A DNA stretch of 44,554 bases. Source: Bacillota bacterium (GTDB lineage: Bacteria > Bacillota > Clostridia > Lachnospirales > Lachnospiraceae). Under the pieces are notes generated by a model. It did not search any database. It had not been told where the DNA came from and saw nothing but the letters and a program-made list of their open reading frames with translations. Each line of letters begins with the position of its first letter. Position 1 is the stretch's first letter. The translations under genes and the position numbers were made by a program. Below, one piece after another: positions 32,913 through 43,200 of this stretch. The DNA is taken from positions 1 through 44,554 of the forward strand of contig JAEWHR010000128.1 of NCBI GenBank assembly GCA_023387655.1, read 5' to 3'.

Positions 32913-35546
32913 ATGAACTTCTATTTAAGTGATACCAAAGAGGTTATGAAAGAAGTTGCTAGTAATGATAATGGTCTTACGAAAGAAGAAGCTGAAAAAA
33001 GGTTAAATGAAAATGGTAAAAATGTTTTAAAAGAAGCAAAAAGGGAATCTTTGCTTGTTCATTTCCTAAAACAGTTATTAGAACCAATGACAATCATCTT
33101 AATAGTAGCTGCTATTGTATCCGCAATTACTGCAGCATTTTCAGGAGAGTCTTTTACTGATGTCATTATAATCTTAGCAGTTGTTATTATTAATGCTATC
33201 CTAGGAGTCTATCAGGAGAATAAGGCTGAAAAGGCTATTGAAGCCTTAAAAGAAATGGCAGCAGCAATGTCAAAAGTAATCCGCTCCGGCGTGCAACATT
33301 TGGTTAAAAGCGAAGAGTTGGTAGTAGGTGACATAATTCTTCTTGAGGCGGGTGATGCAGTACCTGCGGATGCGCGTATCATAGAGAATGCATCTATGAA
33401 AGTAGAAGAGGCTGCGTTAACTGGAGAAAGTGTTCCGGTTAATAAGACAGAAGAAGTATTGTCGCTGAATGGTGTAAAAGACATATCTCTTGGTGATCGT
33501 AAGAATATGGTTTACATGGGTAGTACGGTTGTCTACGGTAGAGGTAGGGCAGTAGTTACTGGTACGGGAATGAATACAGAAATGGGGAAAATTGCAGATG
33601 CTTTAGCGAATGCAAAAGAAGGAAAAACTCCGCTTCAATTGAAATTATCACAATTAAGTAAAATCCTAAGTTTTCTTGTGATTGGTATTTGTATCTTTAT
33701 CTTTGCATTCAGTCTCATTCGTAGTGGTAGTCTAAACGGTGAGAATTTAATTAATACTTTTATGGTAGCAGTTAGTTTGGCGGTAGCGGCTATCCCAGAG
33801 GGACTTGCTACTGTTGTCACAATTGTGCTATCTATTGGTGTTACCAATATGTCAAAAAGAAATGCGGTAATACGTAAATTAACCGCAGTTGAGACCCTTG
33901 GTAGTACACAGATAATATGTTCTGATAAAACGGGAACACTTACTCAAAATAAAATGACTGTTGTTAAAGAATACACGAATGATCGGATGTTGTTAGCAAC
34001 AGCGATGGCTTTATGTAGTGATGCGGAATTGGGTGAGAATAATCAAGCAATTGGAGAACCAACTGAATGTGCTTTAGTCAACTATGCCTACACCAACCAA
34101 TTGCTAAAAGGAGAGTTAAAAAAGAAACAGCCAAGAATTGGAGAAGCACCTTTTGATTCCGTTCGTAAGATGATGACAACGGTACATCAAAAAGATAATG
34201 AATATATTCAGTATACAAAAGGTGCCCCTGACGAAGTTCTAAAATGCTGTACTCATTATTTATCTGTTAATGGTGTGACAAACATGACAGAGGAGATAAA
34301 AAGTGAGATTTTAAAGATAAATAAAGAGATGGCAGATGGGGCTTTACGAGTTCTTGCTGCTGCTTTTCGCGCCTATCCGAATAAGGTTACTAATTTCTTT
34401 GAAAAAGAATTAGAAAAAGAGCTAGTGTTTATTGGATTAACTGGAATGATTGATCCGGTCCGTCCTGAGGTTTTAGTTGCAGTGAAGGAATGTAAGGAAG
34501 CAGGTATTCGTCCTATCATGATAACAGGCGATCATAGAGATACCGCGGTAGCGATCGCAAAAGAGCTAGGCATTATAAACGATGCTTCCGAGGCTATTAC
34601 AGGTGCTATGCTTTCTGAGATGGATGATGAGACATTTTCTCAAGCAATTGAGACCTATTCTGTCTATGCTCGCGTTCAGCCAGAACATAAGGTTCGAATA
34701 GTAACAACATGGAAAGCAAAAGGTAAAGTAGTTGCAATGACAGGAGATGGTGTGAATGATGCACCTTCCATAAAAAGTGCTGACATAGGTGTTGGTATGG
34801 GAATCACAGGTACTGATGTTACGAAGAATGTTGCAGATATGGTATTAGCTGACGATAACTTTGCTACTATTGTTGCAGCAGTAGAAGAAGGCAGAAGAAT
34901 CTATGATAATATCAGGAAATCTATCCAATTCCTATTATCATCAAACTTAAGTGAGGTATTAGCAATCTTTATAGCAACTATTCTTGGTTTTACAATTTTA
35001 AAGCCAGTGCATCTACTTTGGATTAATTTGATTACAGATAGCTTTCCAGCTCTAGCCCTTGGGATGGAGCGAGGGGAAAAGGATGTAATGAAGAGAAAGC
35101 CAAGGGATGCGAAAGAAGGTATCTTTGCTGGAGGACTTGGTTTTGATGTAATCTATCAGGGGTGTTATGTAACAGTTATTACATTAATATCATATTTTGT
35201 TGGTCATTATATGGAAAGTGGAAGATGGGAGATAGCAGAAAGTAGTGATGGCATGACAATGGCGTTTCTTACGATGTCATTAGCAGAAGTAATTCACTCT
35301 TACAACCTACGATCAAGGGATAAATCAATTTTTAAGATGTCCTATCAAAATATTTATCTTCTAGGTGCAATCGTATTATCTTTTGTCTTAACAACGGCAG
35401 TAATCTATGTGCCATTCTTAAGAGATGCATTTGGTTTTACCCAAATTAGGATTGAAGAGTATGGAGTTGCGGTTTTATTTGCAATAACGATGATTCCGGT
35501 CGTTGAGATTGTAAAAGCAATTCGAAGGGCACGCGGGGGAAAATAG
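32913..35546 (+). CDS. SERCA/PMR1-like calcium-transporting P-type ATPase
   Basis: 877 residues, the usual length of P2A-type ATPases. Cation-transporter N-domain at 1-70, then TGES loop (AALTGESVPVNKTE). Phosphorylated Asp338 in ICSDKTGTLTQNKMT; the KGAPDEVL nucleotide loop; hinge MTGDGVNDAPSIKSADIGVGMG. Helix 4 PEGLATVVTIVLSIG and the helix 5-6 pair SNLSEVLAIF and NLITDSFPALALG carry the Glu, Asn and Asp ligands of SERCA calcium sites. Ten helices in total. It pumps Ca2+ (possibly Mn2+) out of the cytoplasm. The start at 32913 follows GGAGCTAAGG. It sits alone between the MFS gene and rpoB and has its own terminator. Confidence 0.9.
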   Translation: MNFYLSDTKEVMKEVASNDNGLTKEEAEKRLNENGKNVLKEAKRESLLVHFLKQLLEPMTIILIVAAIVSAITAAFSGESFTDVIIILAVVIINAILGVYQENKAEKAIEALKEMAAAMSKVIRSGVQHLVKSEELVVGDIILLEAGDAVPADARIIENASMKVEEAALTGESVPVNKTEEVLSLNGVKDISLGDRKNMVYMGSTVVYGRGRAVVTGTGMNTEMGKIADALANAKEGKTPLQLKLSQLSKILSFLVIGICIFIFAFSLIRSGSLNGENLINTFMVAVSLAVAAIPEGLATVVTIVLSIGVTNMSKRNAVIRKLTAVETLGSTQIICSDKTGTLTQNKMTVVKEYTNDRMLLATAMALCSDAELGENNQAIGEPTECALVNYAYTNQLLKGELKKKQPRIGEAPFDSVRKMMTTVHQKDNEYIQYTKGAPDEVLKCCTHYLSVNGVTNMTEEIKSEILKINKEMADGALRVLAAAFRAYPNKVTNFFEKELEKELVFIGLTGMIDPVRPEVLVAVKECKEAGIRPIMITGDHRDTAVAIAKELGIINDASEAITGAMLSEMDDETFSQAIETYSVYARVQPEHKVRIVTTWKAKGKVVAMTGDGVNDAPSIKSADIGVGMGITGTDVTKNVADMVLADDNFATIVAAVEEGRRIYDNIRKSIQFLLSSNLSEVLAIFIATILGFTILKPVHLLWINLITDSFPALALGMERGEKDVMKRKPRDAKEGIFAGGLGFDVIYQGCYVTVITLISYFVGHYMESGRWEIAESSDGMTMAFLTMSLAEVIHSYNLRSRDKSIFKMSYQNIYLLGAIVLSFVLTTAVIYVPFLRDAFGFTQIRIEEYGVAVLFAITMIPVVEIVKAIRRARGGK

Positions 35547-35601
35547 AAATCAGACAGAAATTTTATTGAAATAACAATGAGAATAAATAGCATATGATAA
35601 T

Positions 35602-35675
35602 AAAAGCAGGACGAAATGAAAAAATCTCCTTTAAATAAGGCATGGAGATGATTTATTTCTTCCTGCTTTTAATTG
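35602..35675 (+). terminator. Terminator of the P-type ATPase gene
   Basis: AAAAGCAGGA (35602-35611) pairs with TCCTGCTTTT (35661-35670). Inside, AAATCTCC pairs with GGAGAT. The U-rich tail is short (TTTTAATTGTTATT). Confidence 0.7.
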
Positions 35676-35931
35676 TTATTATTAAAATTAAAAATCATAC
35701 ATGGGTATTCTCTCCATAAAAATGAATGAGGAACCAATAAATGGTTATACTACAAGAAATACTAGATTTTTTCCGTTTTCTGTATGTTGACACCATCATG
35801 CTAAAATAGTTTTCTTTTTTATGTACAAGGCGGTATGCATAGGGGATATCCCTTAAGAGGCGGGAAAAGCTGTAAATATCGGACTTTATAGATATTTTAT
35901 GAAAAATATAAAAAAGCTGTACAATTTGCTA

Positions 35932-35960
35932 TTGACAGCTTGACTATACTGTGATAATAT
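35932..35960 (+). promoter_or_regulatory. Promoter of rpoBC
   Basis: TTGACA (35932-35937), 17-bp spacer, TAATAT (35955-35960) with TG at 35952-35953 (extended -10). The predicted 5' leader to rpoB is about 375 nt. Confidence 0.8.
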
Positions 35961-35965
35961 GAAAT

Positions 35966-36342
35966 GTGCACTATTGTGGTTTTGTATGCCCATTTGTATA
36001 TATTATAACACATAAAGTTCAAAATGCAAAGTGTTTTTAAGAAATTTTATTGCACAATTCATAAAAAACACAAAATGTGCTTTTGAAAACAATAGAAAAC
36101 TCAATATTTTGTGGGTTTTCTTACGTTTTATACAGGGTTAAACAAGTGTACTGCCTTGCTTGCGAGGCTTCGAGTAAGAGGATTTATGACATTTTTCGAT
36201 TCAGTCTGTTTGTAACCATATCTTAATTTGGTTCATCTACATCAGTATCTACTATTTGATTATGTGACTGAAGAGGCACAATATATCTTATTACTCTATT
36301 ATATAAAAAAAACTAGAAAAATTTCAAGGGGTGAAAACGTCA
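35966..36342 (+). other. Long rpoB 5' leader
   Basis: A stretch of about 375 nt, very AT-rich, without a credible open frame. It contains GTGTTTTT (36030-36037 region) that can pair with AAAAACAC 25 nt later, and GCCT-TGCTTGCG-AGGC near 36153-36168. Known families of leader were not recognised. The upstream gap 35676-35931 shows nothing beyond a short GGGATATCCC palindrome. Confidence 0.4.
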
Positions 36343-39300
36343 ATGGATAAAAACAGAATACGTCCGATTAAGGTTGGAAAAGGCGTAAGAATGAGCTATT
36401 CAAAGCAAAAAGAAGTACTTGAAATGCCAAATCTCATTGAAGTTCAGAAGGATTCCTATAAGTGGTTCTTAGAGGAAGGCCTAAATGAAGTATTCGATGA
36501 TATTTCGCCGATCGAAGATTACAGCGACCATCTTAGCCTTGAGTTTGTAAGCTTTCAGCTCTGCGAGGATGATGTTAAGTATTCGATTGAAGAATGCAAG
36601 GAAAGAGATGCTACCTATGCGGCTCCGTTGAAAGTAAAAGTTAGACTTCGTAACAAAGAGACGGAAGAAATCAATGAACACGACATATTCATGGGTGATT
36701 TGCCATTAATGACTGAGACAGGTACCTTTGTAATCAATGGTGCTGAACGTGTTATCGTTAGCCAGTTAGTACGTTCCCCTGGAATTTATTATGCAATTCA
36801 ACATGATAAAGTTGGTAAGACTCTTCACTCAAGTACCGTAATTCCTAACAGAGGTGCTTGGTTAGAGTATGAGACAGATTCCAACGATGTGTTTTATGTT
36901 CGTGTAGATAGAAATAGAAAGGTACCGATTACCGTACTGCTTCGTGCTATGGGTATTGGTTCCAATGCAGAAATTGTTGAGATGTTTGGTGAAGAACCAA
37001 AGATTTTAGCAAGTTTTAGCAAAGACCCATCCGATAATTATCAAGATGGTCTTCTTGAATTATACAAAAAACTTCGTCCAGGTGAACCACTTTCTGTAGA
37101 AAGTGCAGAGTCCTTAATTAATAGTATGTTCTTCGATCCTAGAAGATATGACCTTGCAAAGGTTGGACGCTTTAAGTTTAATAAGAAGTTAGCTTTGAAA
37201 AACCGCGTTGTAGGTTTCCCTTTAGCAGAGGATGTTGTTGATACTGAGACAGGTGAAATCTTAGCAGAGGCTGGAGCAATTATTACAGAGGCTCTTGCAA
37301 TTCGCATCCAGAATAGAGCAGTGAGATCCATCTTAGTTCAGGCAGAGGAACGTAATGTTGTTGTTCTTTCTAACATGATGGTTGATTTTGAAGAGTATGT
37401 GGAACTTGACTGTGAGAAAGAAGATTTAGGAATTACAGAAGAAGTTTACTATCCAGCTCTTCGTATGATATTAGATTCTTGCAACAGCTTAGATGAAATT
37501 AAAGATGCTGTAGCGAAGCATATTACAGATTTAATTCCAAAGCATATTACAAAGGATGATATCTTTGCATCCATCAATTACAATATGCACTTGGAGTATG
37601 GAATCGGTAATGAAGATGATATTGACCATTTAGGAAATCGTCGTATTCGTGCGGTTGGTGAATTATTACAAAATCAGTACAGAATCGGACTTTCTAGAAT
37701 GGAACGTGTTGTTCGTGAAAGAATGACAACTCAAGATTTAGAAGGAATTAGTCCACAGTCCTTAATCAATATTAAACCAGTAACAGCAGCAGTGAAGGAA
37801 TTCTTCGGAAGTTCCCAGTTGTCACAGTTTATGGATCAGAACAATCCACTTAGTGAGCTTACTCACAAGAGACGTCTTTCTGCTCTTGGTCCTGGTGGTC
37901 TTAGCCGTGATCGTGCCGGCTTCGAGGTTCGTGACGTTCATTATTCTCACTATGGTAGAATGTGTCCGATTGAGACTCCAGAAGGTCCTAACATCGGTCT
38001 TATTAACTCCTTAGCATCCTACGCTAGAATTAATCAGTATGGTTTTATTGAAGCACCTTATCGTAAGGTGGATAAAACAGATGCTGAAAATCCTCGTGTT
38101 ACAGATGAAGTAGTTTACTTGACAGCAGATGAAGAGGATAAGTATGTTGTTGCACAGGCAAATGAGCCATTAGATGACACTGGACATTTTATAAATCAGA
38201 GTGTATCTGGTCGTTATAGAGAAGAAACTTCTTCCTATCAGAAGAGAAAAGTAGATTTAATGGACGTTTCTCCTAAGATGGTATTCTCTGTTGCTACAGC
38301 GATGATTCCTTTCCTTCAAAATGACGATGCGAACCGTGCGCTCATGGGATCTAACATGCAGCGTCAGGCGGTACCTTTGTTATTTACAGAGTCACCAGTT
38401 GTTGGTACAGGAATGGAATTAAAAACAGCGGTAGACTCCGGTGTTAGTGTTGTATCAAAGAAAGCGGGTACTGTTGAGAAGTCAACTTCCCGTGAAGTTG
38501 TAATAAAGAATGATGATGGAACAAAATCAAGCTATCGCCTTGTGAAGTTTGCAAGAAGTAACCAGGGTACTTGTTTCAACCAAAGACCAATCGTAGTGAA
38601 GGGTGATAGGGTAGAAGCTGGTGAAGTTATTGCGGATGGTCCATCAACTTCAAAGGGTGAATTAGCACTTGGTAAGAACCCATTAATCGGATTTATGACT
38701 TGGGAAGGTTATAACTACGAGGATGCGGTATTACTTAGTGAAAGACTTGTTCAGGAAGATGTATACACTTCTGTTCATATTGAAGAATATGAGGCGGAAG
38801 CTCGTGATACTAAACTTGGACCAGAAGAAATCACAAGAGATGTTCCAGGTGTTGGTGATGATGCACTTAAGGACCTTGATGAAAGAGGTATTATCCGTAT
38901 TGGTGCGGAAGTTCGTGCTGGAGACATTTTAGTTGGTAAGGTTACACCAAAGGGTGAAACTGAACTTACTGCTGAAGAGAGACTTCTTCGTGCAATCTTT
39001 GGTGAGAAGGCAAGAGAAGTTCGTGATACTTCCCTTCGTGTACCTCATGGTGAATATGGTATTATTGTAGATGCTAAGGTATTCACTAGAGAAAACGGAG
39101 ATGAATTATCTCCTGGAGTTAACCAGACAGTACGTGTTTATATCGCTCAAAAGAGAAAGATTCAAGTTGGTGATAAGATGGCTGGTCGTCACGGTAATAA
39201 GGGTGTTGTTTCCCGTGTGTTACCAGTAGAAGATATGCCATTCTTACCAAATGGTAGACCACTTGATATCGTATTAAACCCTCTGGGCGTTCCTTCTCGT

Positions 39301-40179
39301 ATGAATATCGGTCAGGTGTTAGAGATTCACTTAAGTCTTGCTTCCAGAGTACTTGGATTTAATGTTTCCACACCAGTATTTGACGGTGCAAACGAGTACG
39401 ATATTATGGATACTTTAGAGCTTGCGAATGATTATGTTAATACTCCATTAGATGAGTTCCAAGCAAAATATAAAGATATATTAGATCCAGAAGTTATGGA
39501 TTACCTTGTAACAAATGAGGATTACAGAAAACAGTGGGAAGGTGTTCCAATTAACCGTGATGGTAAGGTTCGTCTTCGTGATGGTAGAACAGGTGAGTAT
39601 TTTGATAGTTCAGTAACCGTTGGATTCATGCACTACTTAAAGCTTCACCACTTAGTAGATGATAAGATCCATGCACGTTCCACTGGTCCTTATTCCTTAG
39701 TAACTCAGCAGCCTCTTGGTGGTAAAGCTCAGTTCGGTGGACAGAGATTCGGTGAGATGGAGGTTTGGGCACTTGAGGCATATGGTGCTGCTCATATCTT
39801 ACAAGAAATCTTAACTGTGAAGTCCGATGATGTTACAGGACGTGTTAAGACTTATGAAGCAATTATTAAAGGTGATAATATATCAGAACCTGGTATTCCG
39901 GAATCCTTTAAGGTACTCCTTAAGGAACTTCAGTCACTTGCGCTTGATGTTACAGTTCTTGACGAGAACGGTGATGAAGTAAAGATGTCAGAAAACATCG
40001 ATTACGGTGAAACAGAGTTTACGCAGTATATCGAGGAAGATAACTTCAGATATGATGAGGGCTTTGAAGAAGCTGGATACAGTGAAGTGAATCCGGAAGA
40101 GGAAAGCGACACATTCGAAACTTTCGAGGATAATGAAAGCGTAATGGAATTTAGTGAGTCGGAGGATTTCGGAGAATAA
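36343..40179 (+). CDS. rpoB: DNA-directed RNA polymerase subunit beta
   Basis: 1278 residues. The catalytic core subunit. The rifampicin region is FFGSSQLSQFMDQNNPLSE (from residue 487), with D498, H508 and S513 in the positions of E. coli D516, H526 and S531, so wild-type. Other hallmarks are 'RDVHYSHYGRMCPIETPEGPNIGLI', 'GYNYEDAVLLSERL' and 'KMAGRHGNKGVVSRVLPVEDMPFL' (motifs split in order along the protein). The start at 36343 (MDKNRIRPIK) has AAGGGGTG nine bases upstream; a GTG at 36331 is abutted by that site and is unlikely. From about residue 1218 it carries a non-conserved acidic tail rich in Glu, Asp, Phe and Tyr, ending FSESEDFGE. Followed 21 bp later by rpoC. Confidence 0.97.
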   Translation: MDKNRIRPIKVGKGVRMSYSKQKEVLEMPNLIEVQKDSYKWFLEEGLNEVFDDISPIEDYSDHLSLEFVSFQLCEDDVKYSIEECKERDATYAAPLKVKVRLRNKETEEINEHDIFMGDLPLMTETGTFVINGAERVIVSQLVRSPGIYYAIQHDKVGKTLHSSTVIPNRGAWLEYETDSNDVFYVRVDRNRKVPITVLLRAMGIGSNAEIVEMFGEEPKILASFSKDPSDNYQDGLLELYKKLRPGEPLSVESAESLINSMFFDPRRYDLAKVGRFKFNKKLALKNRVVGFPLAEDVVDTETGEILAEAGAIITEALAIRIQNRAVRSILVQAEERNVVVLSNMMVDFEEYVELDCEKEDLGITEEVYYPALRMILDSCNSLDEIKDAVAKHITDLIPKHITKDDIFASINYNMHLEYGIGNEDDIDHLGNRRIRAVGELLQNQYRIGLSRMERVVRERMTTQDLEGISPQSLINIKPVTAAVKEFFGSSQLSQFMDQNNPLSELTHKRRLSALGPGGLSRDRAGFEVRDVHYSHYGRMCPIETPEGPNIGLINSLASYARINQYGFIEAPYRKVDKTDAENPRVTDEVVYLTADEEDKYVVAQANEPLDDTGHFINQSVSGRYREETSSYQKRKVDLMDVSPKMVFSVATAMIPFLQNDDANRALMGSNMQRQAVPLLFTESPVVGTGMELKTAVDSGVSVVSKKAGTVEKSTSREVVIKNDDGTKSSYRLVKFARSNQGTCFNQRPIVVKGDRVEAGEVIADGPSTSKGELALGKNPLIGFMTWEGYNYEDAVLLSERLVQEDVYTSVHIEEYEAEARDTKLGPEEITRDVPGVGDDALKDLDERGIIRIGAEVRAGDILVGKVTPKGETELTAEERLLRAIFGEKAREVRDTSLRVPHGEYGIIVDAKVFTRENGDELSPGVNQTVRVYIAQKRKIQVGDKMAGRHGNKGVVSRVLPVEDMPFLPNGRPLDIVLNPLGVPSRMNIGQVLEIHLSLASRVLGFNVSTPVFDGANEYDIMDTLELANDYVNTPLDEFQAKYKDILDPEVMDYLVTNEDYRKQWEGVPINRDGKVRLRDGRTGEYFDSSVTVGFMHYLKLHHLVDDKIHARSTGPYSLVTQQPLGGKAQFGGQRFGEMEVWALEAYGAAHILQEILTVKSDDVTGRVKTYEAIIKGDNISEPGIPESFKVLLKELQSLALDVTVLDENGDEVKMSENIDYGETEFTQYIEEDNFRYDEGFEEAGYSEVNPEEESDTFETFEDNESVMEFSESEDFGE

Positions 40180-40200
40180 TACTGAAGGGAGAGCCAGACA

Positions 40201-43200
40201 ATGCCAACAGAGATGATAAATGAAAGTGTCAAGGACATTACCTATGACGCGATTAAGATAGGGTTGGCTTCACCAGAGAAGATTAGAGAGTGGTCTAGAG
40301 GTGAAGTTAGAAAGCCAGAAACAATCAATTACAGAACGCTCAAGCCGGAAAAAGACGGTTTATTCTGCGAAAAGATTTTTGGACCAAACAAAGACTGGGA
40401 ATGTCATTGTGGTAAATACAAAAAGATTCGCTATAAGGGCGTAGTATGTGACCGCTGTGGAGTTGAAGTAACTAAGGCAAGTGTGCGTCGTGAAAGAATG
40501 GGGCATATTGAACTTGCAGCTCCAGTGTCTCATATTTGGTACTTCAAGGGTATCCCAAGTAGAATGGGTCTAATCTTAGACCTTTCTCCAAGAACCCTTG
40601 AAAAGGTATTGTATTTCGCATCTTATATTGTACTTGATAAAGGAACTACTGATTTACAGTACAAACAGGTGTTGAATGAAAAAGAATTTAGAGAAGCTTA
40701 TGATAAATATGGTGATAGATTCCGTGTAGGCATGGGTGCTGAAGCAATCATGGAACTTCTAGAAGCCATTGATTTAGAGAAGGAAGCAAAAGAGTTAAAG
40801 AGAGGCCTAAAAGAATCTACAGGACAAAAGAGAGCTCGTATTATTAAGAGACTTGAGGTTGTAGAGGCTTTCCGTGAGTCTGGAAATAAGCCTGAGTGGA
40901 TGATCATGACGGTTGTACCTGTAATTCCACCAGATTTACGTCCAATGGTACAGTTAGACGGTGGTCGTTTTGCTACTTCTGATATGAATGATTTATATCG
41001 TAGAATTATCAATCGTAACAATCGTCTTAAGAGACTTCTTGAGCTTGGTGCGCCTGATATTATTGTTCGTAATGAGAAGAGAATGTTACAAGAAGCAGTA
41101 GATGCTTTAATTGATAATGGTAGAAGAGGACGTCCAGTTACTGGTCCTGGTAACAGACCATTAAAATCCTTATCTGATATGTTAAAAGGTAAGCAAGGTC
41201 GTTTCCGTCAGAACTTACTTGGTAAGCGTGTTGACTATTCCGGTCGTTCCGTTATCGTCGTAGGTCCTGAATTAAAGCTTTACCAGTGTGGTCTTCCAAA
41301 AGAAATGGCAATTGAATTATTTAAGCCATTTGTTATGAAAGAGTTAGTGGCAAAAGGAACTGCTCATAATATAAAATCTGCAAAGAAGATGGTAGAAAGA
41401 TTACAACCTGAGGTATGGGATATCTTAGAAGAGGTAATCAGAGAGCATCCAGTTATGCTTAACCGTGCTCCTACCCTTCATAGACTTGGTATTCAGGCAT
41501 TCGAACCAGTACTTGTAGAAGGTAAGGCTATTAAGCTTCATCCTCTTGTATGTACAGCGTTTAACGCTGACTTCGACGGTGACCAGATGGCGGTGCATCT
41601 ACCACTTAGTGTAGAAGCACAGGCAGAGTGTCGATTCCTTTTATTATCACCAAACAACTTATTAAAGCCATCCGATGGTGGTCCTGTAGCGGTTCCATCT
41701 CAGGATATGGTACTTGGTATTTACTATTTAACACTTCATAAACCAGGTGATCATGGCGAAGGTAAATACTTTAAGAGTGTAAACGAAGCAATTCTTGCTT
41801 ATGAAAATAGTGCAATCTCACTGCATGCAATGATCAAGGTTCGTAGAACTGGTCTTAATGCAGACGGTGTAGAAGAAACTAGAATTATAGAGTCCACAGT
41901 AGGTCGTTTCATCTTCAATGAAATTATCAAGCAGGATCTTGGTTTTGTAGATCGTAGTAAGCCAGAGAATTTCCTTGCACTTGAAATTGATTTCCACGTT
42001 GGTAAGAAGCAGTTGAAGAAGATTCTTGAAAAATGCATCAATACTCATGGTGCAACTCAAACGGCAGAAACTCTAGATGCGATTAAGTCTTTAGGTTACA
42101 AATACTCTACTCGTGCAGCGATGACCGTATCCATTTCTGATATGACAGTACCAGAAGCGAAAAAAGATATCATTGCGCGTGCTGAGAAACAGGTAGAAGA
42201 TATTGCTAAGAATCATCGCCGTGGTTTGATGACGGAGGAAGAGCGTTATAAAGCAGTTATAGAGACATGGAAAGAAGCCGATGATGAAATCACAAAGGAA
42301 CTTCTTGCTGGACTTGATAAATATAATAACATCTACATGATGGCTGATTCTGGTGCCCGTGGTTCTGAGAAGCAGATCAAACAGTTAGCTGGTATGCGTG
42401 GTCTTATGGCGGATACTTCAGGTAAGACAATTGAGTTGCCTATTAAGGCGAATTTCCGTGAGGGTCTTGACGTACTTGAGTACTTTATCTCCGCACACGG
42501 TGCTCGTAAAGGTCTTTCCGATACTGCTCTTCGTACAGCGGACTCTGGTTACTTAACTCGTCGTCTTGTAGACGTATCTCAGGATTTAATTATTCGTGAG
42601 GTTGACTGTTGTGAAGGTACTGATGAAATTCCAGGTATGGAAATTAAAGCCTTCATGGATGGTAAAGAAGTAATTGAAGGATTAGAAGATCGAATCATTG
42701 GTCGTTATGCATGTGAAACAATTTACGATGATAATGGTGAGTTAATTGTAAAGAAAAATCATATTATCACACCAAAGCGTGCTGCTCGTATTGTTGCAAG
42801 CAAAGCATATGAAGATCCAAATGCAACGATTAAGATTCGTACCGTTCTTTCTTGTAAATCACACATTGGTGTTTGTGCAAAGTGTTATGGTGCAAACATG
42901 GCTACTGGAGAAGCAGTTCAGGTTGGTGAAGCAGTTGGTATTATTGCAGCTCAGTCAATCGGTGAGCCTGGTACACAGCTTACAATGCGTACCTTCCATA
43001 CCGGTGGTGTAGCGGGTGATGATATTACCCAGGGTCTTCCTCGTGTCGAAGAACTTTTCGAGGCAAGAAAGCCAAAGGGACTTGCAATTATCGCAGAATT
43101 CGGTGGTACCGTTACAATTAAGGATACCAAGAAAAAACGTGAAGTTATTGTAACTAGAACAAATAACGATTCTCTAGAATCTAAAGCATATTTAATCCCT

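Noticed and set aside
35787..35815. TTGACA at 35787 as rpoB promoter
   Set aside because: The sequence 17 bp downstream is a T run with no -10 box; the promoter at 35932-35960 is clear.
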